Assembly: GCA_023265535.1 (NCBI GenBank)
Contig: JAHFTI010000190.1
Coordinates: 1-7,563 of the forward strand
Direction: 5' to 3'
Origin: Opitutaceae bacterium
GTDB taxonomy: Bacteria; Verrucomicrobiota; Verrucomicrobiia; Opitutales; Opitutaceae
DNA length: 7,563 bases
A program made the translations under genes and the position numbers. Positions 1 through 4,977 of the stretch are shown here, one piece after another (positions within the stretch are counted from its first letter, which is position 1; every line of letters starts with the position of its first letter). The notes below the pieces were generated by a model. That model did no database searches. It saw nothing but the letters and a program-made list of their open reading frames with translations, and was not told where the DNA came from.

Positions 1-238
1 CTTCGGCTGCCAGGGCCAGCTTGGTCTTGCTGGCGACACTGCGGCTCAGCTCCCCCGTCTTCTCCTTCAGGCTGCGCGTCTCCATTCTGAGGTGCTCGAG
101 CTCGGCTTGGGAATCAGCCAGGGTCAGCTCTGCGCGATTTTGCAAAGTGCTAGCCCTTTGCGCCTTGCGCCATTGGGCAAAGCCCGCCCCGGCGGACGCC
201 GCAGCGAGGGTGGCAAGGGCGACATCAAGGAGGCTCAT
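1..238 (-). CDS. 5' part of a divergent gene: hydrophobic N-terminus plus coiled coil, possibly a sensor kinase (runs off left edge)
   Basis: Reading the minus strand from the ATG at 238-236 gives 79 codons without a stop up to the window edge. The protein starts MSLLDVALATLAAASAGAGF, a small-residue-rich hydrophobic stretch that could be a weak membrane segment or uncleaved signal anchor. Residues from about 20 on (AQWRKAQRASTLQNRAELTL and onward) are charged and show a heptad-like coiled-coil pattern, ending in SKTKLALAAE. A short N-terminal anchor followed by a coiled coil ending in such a segment is common just before the HisKA domain of hybrid sensor kinases, but no catalytic domain lies in the window, so this identity is only a guess. 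No Shine-Dalgarno is visible. The gene is divergent from the receiver-phosphatase gene, and a sigma-28-like promoter lies about 45 bp upstream of its start. Confidence 0.6.
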   Translation of the reverse strand, partial: MSLLDVALATLAAASAGAGFAQWRKAQRASTLQNRAELTLADSQAELEHLRMETRSLKEKTGELSRSVASKTKLALAAE

Positions 239-282
239 TGTCTGGGATAGGGGGGCTTGCTCAGCGCGGTCAGGTTTCTCCC

Positions 283-308
283 TTATCGGATTAGCTCAAG
301 CAATCTTA
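283..308 (-). promoter_or_regulatory. Sigma-28 (FliA/SigD)-like promoter for the leftward gene
   Basis: On the minus strand TAAG (308-305) is followed by 14 nt and then TCCGATAA (290-283). The FliA/SigD consensus is TAAA, about 15 nt, GCCGATAA, so the -10 matches at 7 of 8 positions and the -35 at 3 of 4, with spacing in the range tolerated by SigD. The predicted transcript would start near 276 and have a leader of about 38 nt before the ATG at 238. It is assigned by eye and overlaps the rightward promoter. Confidence 0.45.
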
Positions 309-322
309 AGAATGTCCGATAG
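296..322 (+). promoter_or_regulatory. Sigma-28-like promoter for the receiver-phosphatase/STAS operon
   Basis: TCAAGCAA (296-303), then 11 nt, then TCCGATAG (315-322). The spacing equals the E. coli FliA layout (TAAAGTTT, N11, GCCGATAA). The -10 matches 6 of 8 positions, and TCAAG differs from TAAAG at one position. Transcription would start near 330, giving a leader of about 55 nt to the ATG at 384. Together with the leftward promoter this explains the inverted repeat TATCGGA (284-290) / TCCGATA (315-321). Confidence 0.45.
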
Positions 323-335
323 GCCCTTCGGGGTC
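322..335 (+). other. Small UUCG-capped hairpin at the predicted transcript start
   Basis: GGCCC (322-326), TTCG (327-330), GGGTC (331-335) form a 5-bp stem, including one G-U pair, closed by a C(UUCG)G tetraloop. It spans the predicted +1 of the rightward promoter, so it might only be partly present in the RNA. No T-run follows, so it is not a terminator. Its role is unknown. Confidence 0.3.
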
Positions 336-383
336 CGATCTTCCCGCTCGCCCCCGGCTCCATCCGCACCTATCACCCCAACT

Positions 384-1943
384 ATGTCAGACGCAGTGGC
401 CAGCCTTCGTGTGCTCATGGTGGATGATGATCCCTCGGCACTGTTCATCTACAAGACGCATCTTGTACGGGCGGGCTATCAGGTCTTCTGCGTGCCCAGC
501 GTGTCCGCAGCCAAGCAACTGCTCGAAACTGAAAAGACTGAGACCTTCGGTGCCATCGTCACCGATTACTGGATGCCCGGCGCCACGGGCTTTGACCTGT
601 TGCGCTACGTGCGCCAGGTGGACAAGACACTCTCGGTGATCATGATCACGGCCGAGGGTGAAAAGGAGCATGTCGCCCTTTCCCTGCGCGAGGGGGCCCA
701 GAACTTTCTCGACAAGCCCGTCAGTGGTCCCGTCCTGCGCGAGGCCGCCGCCAAGGCCGTGGAGGCCACCCAGCGCCAGCGCCGCCTGCGCGCCACTGAC
801 GACGAGGCCAAGGCCCTGGGCGACACCCAGCGCCTCCTGCTCGGACGCAAGACCTCCGCCCTCGAGGGCCGCCTCCGCCTCTTCTCCCGTCCCAACGGCC
901 AGGCCGGCGGTGATTTCGCCGCCGCCTATGCCTTGGATGAAAGCCACTTTTTCGTGATGGTCTCGGATGTCTCCGGCCATGACCTCAAGGCAGCCTACTA
1001 TTCGGCCTACCTGCAGGGCGTGGCCCACGGCATGCTCGACCGCGGCGCCTCCATGGAGCAGGTCTTCCGCCGCATGAACGCCCTGCTCATCGACGAGTGG
1101 AACAAGGGCAGCAAGGTGGAGCTTTCCCTGAGCGCCTGTGCCGCCGTCATCGACCTCTATCGGCAGTCGATTCACATCCTCAACTGCGGCCTGCCCATCC
1201 CCTATCTCTCCGATCTCGAAGGCTGGGCCAGCACCATCGGCGAGGCCAAGGCTTCCCCGCTGGGCTGGTTCGATGAGCTTCCCGGCGTGCTCAACCGCAA
1301 GCTCGACGGCGGCCTGCTCGCCTTCTGGTCCGACGGCCTCGAGGACACGGCCCAGCACATGAAGGTCTCCCCGCTGGCCCTGTCCTACCGCGTGCACACC
1401 CGCAAGCAGGACCCCGAGCCGCTCCTCGCCGAGCACGCCCAGGATGACATCGTCGCCGTCTTCATCGAACTCTCCGCCAAGCCGGACGCCCCGCGCTGCA
1501 CCCGCTTCCCGCTGCTCGACGAGACCTACTCCGGTGCCCAGGCGGCCAATATCGACGAGATCCAGTCCTATTTCGAACGCAGCATCCTGCTCGCCATTCC
1601 CGACCTCGACCTCGTGGTCCTGGGAGACATCGTCCTGTGCTACCGCGAGGCCCTGCTCAACGCCCTGCGCCATGGCTGCCAGGCCAAGCCCGATCGTTTC
1701 GCCATCCTGAAGGTCGCCTTCGATTCCAAGGCAAACAGCCTGCATATCCTGATCCAGGACGATGGCAATGGGCACCTCTTCGACTTCGACACCCATGAGA
1801 CCGTCGCCGCCGATCAGCTCATCGCTGAGCATCGCGGCCTGGTCCTGGTCAAGAACCTGGCCAGTCGCATGCATCTCTCCGCACGTGGCAATCGGCTAAC
1901 GATGGACTTTCCCCTTTCTTCCGCTCAACCTCCCAACCCATGA
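384..1943 (+). CDS. Receiver - PP2C (SpoIIE-type) phosphatase - RsbW-like kinase response regulator (HsbR/CrsR/SypE-like)
   Basis: A 519-residue cytoplasmic partner-switching regulator. Residues 8-125 are a receiver: acidic D14-D16, phosphoacceptor D61 in IVTDYWMPG, T89 in MITA and K111 in FLDKPV. Residues about 150-362 are a SpoIIE/PP2C Ser/Thr phosphatase with GGD (175-177), SDVSGHD (D195, D200), WSDG (D317) and QDDIVAVF (D354, D355), the usual metal-binding acidic residues. Residues about 375-511 are a GHKL anti-sigma kinase domain with an N-box REALLNALRHG (E422, N426, H430), a G1 box QDDGNG (D459) and HRGLVLVK as G2. Both opposing activities look intact. In this family the receiver state shifts the balance between phosphorylating and dephosphorylating a STAS partner, encoded here by the next gene with ATGA overlap. 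The ATG at 384 is chosen because it begins just before receiver strand beta-1; the frame is open back to 21 but encodes nothing domain-like there. CCCAAC precedes the start and there is no Shine-Dalgarno. Confidence 0.93.
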   Translation: MSDAVASLRVLMVDDDPSALFIYKTHLVRAGYQVFCVPSVSAAKQLLETEKTETFGAIVTDYWMPGATGFDLLRYVRQVDKTLSVIMITAEGEKEHVALSLREGAQNFLDKPVSGPVLREAAAKAVEATQRQRRLRATDDEAKALGDTQRLLLGRKTSALEGRLRLFSRPNGQAGGDFAAAYALDESHFFVMVSDVSGHDLKAAYYSAYLQGVAHGMLDRGASMEQVFRRMNALLIDEWNKGSKVELSLSACAAVIDLYRQSIHILNCGLPIPYLSDLEGWASTIGEAKASPLGWFDELPGVLNRKLDGGLLAFWSDGLEDTAQHMKVSPLALSYRVHTRKQDPEPLLAEHAQDDIVAVFIELSAKPDAPRCTRFPLLDETYSGAQAANIDEIQSYFERSILLAIPDLDLVVLGDIVLCYREALLNALRHGCQAKPDRFAILKVAFDSKANSLHILIQDDGNGHLFDFDTHETVAADQLIAEHRGLVLVKNLASRMHLSARGNRLTMDFPLSSAQPPNP

Positions 1944-2242
1944 GTTCCGCGCCCTCTCCCATTTCCTGCCCCGTTGCCGGCGATCTCACCAGCACCACTG
2001 CTGCAGCCTATCGCGCGCTCATCGACCAAAAGCTTGCCTCCAACACCTCATGGAGCCTCGTCGAACTCGACCTGCGCGCCTCCCGGATGGTGGACTCCGT
2101 GGGCCTGAACCTCCTCGTCTCAGTCATCAAGGGCGTGAAGGAGAAGGGCGGCTCCGTGCGCATCCTCATCGCGCATCCCAATATTCAGCGTATCCTGGCC
2201 TTCACCCGCATCGACAAACACGCTGAAGTTCGAATGGCCTGA
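1940..2242 (+). CDS. STAS-domain anti-anti-sigma factor (partner-switch output)
   Basis: A 100-residue single STAS domain, about the family's normal size. The central strand-helix element LDLRASRMVDSVGLNLLVSV (residues 43-62) matches the signature of SpoIIAA/RsbV proteins, usually LDLS..FMDSSGLG.L. The C-terminal part, VRILIAHPNIQRILAFTRID, fits the last strand and helix. Its ATG overlaps the stop of the phosphatase-kinase gene, so the two are probably translationally coupled, and the intrinsic terminator lies about 30 bp after its stop. Family members bind an anti-sigma or other regulator when dephosphorylated. Odd point: the position of the phosphorylated serine in SpoIIAA (second S of DSSG, Ser58) is Val54 here (DSVG); only Ser53 beside it could be modified. 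The partner is not encoded in the window. Confidence 0.9.
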   Translation: MSSAPSPISCPVAGDLTSTTAAAYRALIDQKLASNTSWSLVELDLRASRMVDSVGLNLLVSVIKGVKEKGGSVRILIAHPNIQRILAFTRIDKHAEVRMA

Positions 2243-2272
2243 GGAAGTTGTCTGCCTGATAGATTTTTCTCC

Positions 2273-2300
2273 AAGCATCCCTTGTTGGGATGCTTTTTTT
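2273..2300 (+). terminator. Intrinsic (Rho-independent) terminator after the STAS gene
   Basis: AAGCATCCC (2273-2281), loop TTGTT (2282-2286), GGGATGCTT (2287-2295): a perfect 9-bp stem. An unbroken run of seven T (2294-2300) overlaps its end. This is a textbook terminator about 30 bp after the STAS stop. It separates the partner-switch operon from the chemotaxis operon, which therefore needs its own promoter. Confidence 0.93.
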
Positions 2301-2428
2301 GTGATAATTCCTATCGAGATGATGTGGTTTGTAGGATGCTGTCTGATAAGAGAATGCATTAGCGCGCGAGCGAAATTTGTAGGCCAATACCACATTAGCG
2401 CTTCTGTATTAAGGTTTTTCCCTAGGCC
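2301..2428. repeat. AT-richer intergenic stretch with short direct and inverted repeats
   Basis: No convincing gene is present on either strand. Visible structure: direct repeat CATTAGCGC at 2357-2365 and 2393-2401; direct repeat TTTGTAGG at 2328-2335 and 2376-2383; inverted repeat ATGTGGT (2322-2328) / ACCACAT (2389-2395), which encloses one CATTAGCGC copy and partly overlaps the other. Base composition is clearly lower in GC than the flanking genes. It could be an upstream regulatory region, a small RNA or the remnant of an insertion; the sequence does not decide. Confidence 0.4.
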
Positions 2429-2445
2429 CTAAGGAAATTCCTTAG
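2429..2445. promoter_or_regulatory. 17-bp palindrome, candidate operator of the chemotaxis operon
   Basis: CTAAGGAA (2429-2436), one central A, TTCCTTAG (2438-2445): a perfect 8-bp inverted repeat with a 1-nt centre. As an RNA hairpin it would have almost no loop, so a homodimeric DNA-binding protein site is more likely. It abuts the -35 of the proposed promoter at 2446-2472, a position where a bound protein could repress or activate. I do not recognise the cognate regulator. Confidence 0.4.
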
Positions 2446-2472
2446 TCAGAAATCCCCTGAGCGGATCGATAA
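2446..2472 (+). promoter_or_regulatory. Possible sigma-28-like promoter of the chemotaxis operon
   Basis: TCAGAAAT (2446-2453), 11 nt, ATCGATAA (2465-2472). Spacing equals the FliA layout and the -10 matches GCCGATAA at 6 of 8 positions, but the -35 is weak. A start near 2479-2480 would place the structured leader (from 2486) at the very 5' end of the RNA, which supports the placement. Weaker than the two promoters at 283-322. Confidence 0.3.
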
Positions 2473-2485
2473 ACTACCCAAGCAA

Positions 2486-2586
2486 GTCCGGCTTTGCGTG
2501 GGTCACGAAAGCCGCCCCGGGGGTTTTGCATCTGCTCCCTGGGTGGTCGGGTGGCCTTCGGATCACATCCAAAGCCGGACGCTTTG
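2486..2586 (+). ncRNA. Candidate switch-like structured 5' leader of the chemotaxis operon, no known family
   Basis: A perfect 11-bp closing stem pairs GTCCGGCTTTG (2486-2496) with CAAAGCCGGAC (2570-2580). Inside it lie a hairpin CGTG/CACG (2497-2500 with 2504-2507, 3-nt loop); a central arm in which 2519-2524 can pair with 2534-2539 and 2516-2518 with 2541-2543; and, partly competing with it, GTGGTC (2543-2548) with GATCAC (2561-2566, one G-U). The 3' strand of the closing stem has an alternative partner: CAAAGC (2570-2575) can pair with GCTTTG (2581-2586) around a 5-nt loop. The two states exclude each other, as in riboswitches. The leader ends about 28 nt before the ATG at 2615. I looked for the c-di-GMP-I, c-di-GMP-II, TPP, ZTP and fluoride cores and found none, so no ligand is proposed; protein or translational control is equally possible. 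Confidence 0.45.
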
Positions 2587-2614
2587 TCTCCACCCCCTAC
2601 GAAGCCACGTGCGC

Positions 2615-4552
2615 ATGCCTGTTTCGAAACTCAAAGTCGCTCCCGCCTTGGGAAAACTTTTGCAAGCAATCCGCAGGAAGGCGTTTGGCTTGGGGAACCG
2701 GAGGATCGCACAGGAGCACCAGCTGGTCCTCGCCAAGGTGAGGGAACAGCTGGGCGCCACCATGCGGGACATGGAGGGCAATTTCCTGAACGTGGCTGAG
2801 CGTATGGAAATGATGGATACCTGCAGCCATCGCCTGATCGAGAAATGTGAGAACCTCATCTACATGGCCAGCGGCAGCGAGGAGGGTGAGAAGCTGCTGC
2901 GCGATTCACTGGAGATTCTCAAGGGCCCGCTCGAGTACATCGACTTTTGCGCCGAGCAGAACCAAAGGCTCCTGGAGCTCCTGGCCCAGTGCGAAAACCA
3001 GACGCGCGGCATGCTCAATATCCGCAGCCGCATGCACGACGCGATCGCCCCGCTCACCTTCATGGCGGTCATGTTCAAGATCGAGTCCGCGTACCTGCCC
3101 GATGAGCATCGCGAGACCTTCCTGACCGTCACCGCGGAGGTCGAGCGCCTTCATCGCCTGGTGGATGAGACCTTCACCCACAATGCCGCCCAGCTTGAGG
3201 ACGCCCACGCGACCCTGGCCGCCGTGCGCGCCCGGCTCGAGGCCGACTTCCGCGCGCAGGCCAAGCACATCGCCGCCAAGCGGAGCAACATCGACAAGGC
3301 CATCCTCACCCTCGACCAGCAGCTCTCCAAGAACACGGAGCGGGACGTGAAGCTGCACGACCAGGGGGCCATGCTCGCCAGCGAGGTCTCCCGTATCGTC
3401 ATGGGAATCCAGTTTCAGGATATCGTGAAGCAGAAATGCGATCACGTCATCGAGGCCCTGGCCATCAAGCCTGCCGATGAGGCTGAGTGGGCCCATTCCC
3501 TGGCCCTCCAGGTACGCCAGCTGAACTCAGTCCAGTCCGACCTCAGCGAAGGGTGCAGTGCCATTCAGGCCGGCCTGGGCCGCATCGAACAGTACACCGA
3601 CCAGCTCGGCACGAGCAGCGTCTCCCTGGAGAACATCGAGAGCATGACCGCGGCGATGGACGGCATGGTCCAGCTGCTCCTCGACACCCTTTCCGATGTC
3701 AATGACATCATCCGCATGGTGGCCGAGCTCACGGAGCAGGGCTACACCGCGGTCAAGCCCGCCAGCGGCCTAGCCCGCAACCTCACCGAGACCATCGTCG
3801 AGCTCTCGATCAACATGCAGCTGATCGCGCTCAACGCCCAGGTGCGCTCCGTGCAGAGCGGCCAGGGCACGGGACTCGAGCTGCTCGCCGCGCGCACCGC
3901 CGAGGTCTCCATGGAGATCGACGGCATCAGCTCCCAGATTTCACACGACCTCTCCGAGCTGCACGAGGCGATCGACCAAATGCTGAAGCTGTTCGACCAG
4001 TTCCGCACGCGCGGAACCTCGGAGCTCTCCGGCCTGGCCACCCACCGCGGCCCTGCCGAGACGCGCCTGCATGCCCTGCGTGACCGCACCATCATGGCGG
4101 TGCAGGAGATTGGCGTGGAGATCGACTCGTTGCTCGCCTCGGTGAAGGAGGTGCATGGCAGCCTCGATGGCATGGGCGCCTTTGTGGAGGACCTCAGCGG
4201 GCTCATGCAATATCTGGAGCAGAGCAAGCCCGAGCACCACCATTCCCATGGCGCCGTCAGCACCGTGCTCTCCGGCATGCTGAACCGCTACACCATGGCC
4301 TCGGAGCGCGCGGTCCATGAGGAGTTCCTTGCCGAGGTCGCAAAGGGTAAAGCTTCCCAAGCAATCCCTTCAGCGGTTCCCGAACAGGTCGAAGTAAATA
4401 GGTCCGGGGCTTCGCCAGCGAACGCCACCAGCGTCGTTGCCACCACCGCCGCTCCCGCCGCGCCCGCCGCCGCGCCAGCCCCCGCCAGTCAGCCGCCCTC
4501 CCGTCCCCAGCCCGCCGCCTCCGGCCTGGGTGACAACGTAGAACTCTTTTAG
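2615..4552 (+). CDS. Soluble MCP-like chemotaxis protein with a CheZ-type DxxxQ motif (possible receptor/phosphatase hybrid)
   Basis: A 645-residue, almost wholly helical protein with no signal peptide, membrane segment or HAMP domain, hence cytoplasmic. Residues about 40-320 form long coiled-coil helices containing IQFQDIVKQ; D269 and Q273 match the DxxxQ spacing of the CheZ catalytic pair (DLTGQ, D143/Q147 in E. coli). Residues about 390-445 resemble the MCP signalling hairpin: LIALNAQVRSVQSGQGTGLE aligns with the tip consensus ALNAAIEAARAGE.GRGFA, but the conserved Glu, Arg and Glu are replaced by Arg, Gln and Gln. A HHHSH cluster (541-545), RYTMASERAVH (558-568), an Ala/Pro-rich linker (about 600-636) and the C-terminal GLGDNVELF follow. 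It heads the operon, 23 bp before cheY. The ATG at 2615 is preferred over the in-frame GTG at 2498, which lies inside the structured leader and adds 39 non-conserved-looking residues. CheY-P phosphatase activity is inference; a structural signalling protein is the alternative. Confidence 0.8.
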   Translation: MPVSKLKVAPALGKLLQAIRRKAFGLGNRRIAQEHQLVLAKVREQLGATMRDMEGNFLNVAERMEMMDTCSHRLIEKCENLIYMASGSEEGEKLLRDSLEILKGPLEYIDFCAEQNQRLLELLAQCENQTRGMLNIRSRMHDAIAPLTFMAVMFKIESAYLPDEHRETFLTVTAEVERLHRLVDETFTHNAAQLEDAHATLAAVRARLEADFRAQAKHIAAKRSNIDKAILTLDQQLSKNTERDVKLHDQGAMLASEVSRIVMGIQFQDIVKQKCDHVIEALAIKPADEAEWAHSLALQVRQLNSVQSDLSEGCSAIQAGLGRIEQYTDQLGTSSVSLENIESMTAAMDGMVQLLLDTLSDVNDIIRMVAELTEQGYTAVKPASGLARNLTETIVELSINMQLIALNAQVRSVQSGQGTGLELLAARTAEVSMEIDGISSQISHDLSELHEAIDQMLKLFDQFRTRGTSELSGLATHRGPAETRLHALRDRTIMAVQEIGVEIDSLLASVKEVHGSLDGMGAFVEDLSGLMQYLEQSKPEHHHSHGAVSTVLSGMLNRYTMASERAVHEEFLAEVAKGKASQAIPSAVPEQVEVNRSGASPANATSVVATTAAPAAPAAAPAPASQPPSRPQPAASGLGDNVELF

Positions 4553-4575
4553 CCGCCAACCCTATCCTTCATCTG

Positions 4576-4950
4576 ATGAAACGCACCGTCCTAGTCGTTG
4601 ATGACGCCATGACCATGAGGAAGATGGTCTCCTTTACCCTTCGCGGCGCCGGTTATCAGACCGTCGAGGCGGGGGATGGCGTGGACGCCCTCGCCGCCCT
4701 GGGCGCCAATGCGATCGATCTGATCATCACCGATGTGAACATGCCGCGCATGGATGGCATCGAGTTCACCCGCCAGGCACGTGGCGCCCTCAAGGGCCGT
4801 CCCGTTCCCATTCTCATCCTCACCACCGAGTCCGAGCCCGAGAAGAAGAACGCCGCTCGCAGCGCAGGCGCGACGGGGTGGATCGTGAAGCCGTTCCAGC
4901 AGGAGCAACTCCTCTCCATCGTCAGCCGCGTGCTGCCCGCCGCCACCTGA
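4576..4950 (+). CDS. cheY: CheY-type single-domain chemotaxis response regulator
   Basis: A 124-residue stand-alone receiver, the normal CheY length, with no output domain. Phosphorylation residues are complete: acidic pair D9/D10, phosphoacceptor D53 in IITDVNMPRMDG, T83 in ILTTE and K105 in VKPF. The E. coli Tyr106 switch position is occupied by Trp102 (GWIVKPF), frequent among CheY proteins encoded in che operons outside the enterics. It would take phosphate from CheA encoded next and probably bind the flagellar switch or another output, which is not in the window. It lies 23 bp after the MCP-like gene and 27 bp before cheA. No Shine-Dalgarno is seen; GCCAAC lies 15 nt upstream of the ATG. 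Confidence 0.93.
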   Translation: MKRTVLVVDDAMTMRKMVSFTLRGAGYQTVEAGDGVDALAALGANAIDLIITDVNMPRMDGIEFTRQARGALKGRPVPILILTTESEPEKKNAARSAGATGWIVKPFQQEQLLSIVSRVLPAAT

Positions 4951-4977
4951 GTCGCCAGAATCAATTTCCCAACGCCC

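Noticed and set aside
334..340. Third TCCGATC copy as another sigma-28 -10
   Set aside because: The last bases depart from the consensus and no TAAA/TCAA-like -35 sits at the required distance (TCCG at 315-318).
21..383. N-terminal extension of the receiver-phosphatase gene back to position 21
   Set aside because: The frame is open but reads as Ser/Arg/Ala-rich sequence with no domain, overlaps the opposite-strand gene at 1-238 and crosses both promoters; the ATG at 384 fits the receiver fold.
387..1874. 495-codon minus-strand open frame opposite the receiver-phosphatase gene
   Set aside because: Same artefact of GC-rich coding sequence; no domain signature, and the plus strand encodes three intact domains.
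2120..2395. Minus-strand open frames of 63-91 codons crossing the terminator region
   Set aside because: They overlap the STAS gene and read through a perfect terminator hairpin, and have no recognisable domain.
2486..2586. Assignment of the leader to the c-di-GMP-I (GEMM) riboswitch
   Set aside because: Only short fragments such as GGTCACG and AAAGCC are shared; the conserved core and tetraloop-receptor layout are missing.
2498..2614. GTG start at 2498 for the MCP-like gene
   Set aside because: It lies inside the 11-bp-closed leader structure, and the 39 added residues (Pro/His/Arg-rich) look non-coding; the ATG at 2615 gives a normal charged helical start.
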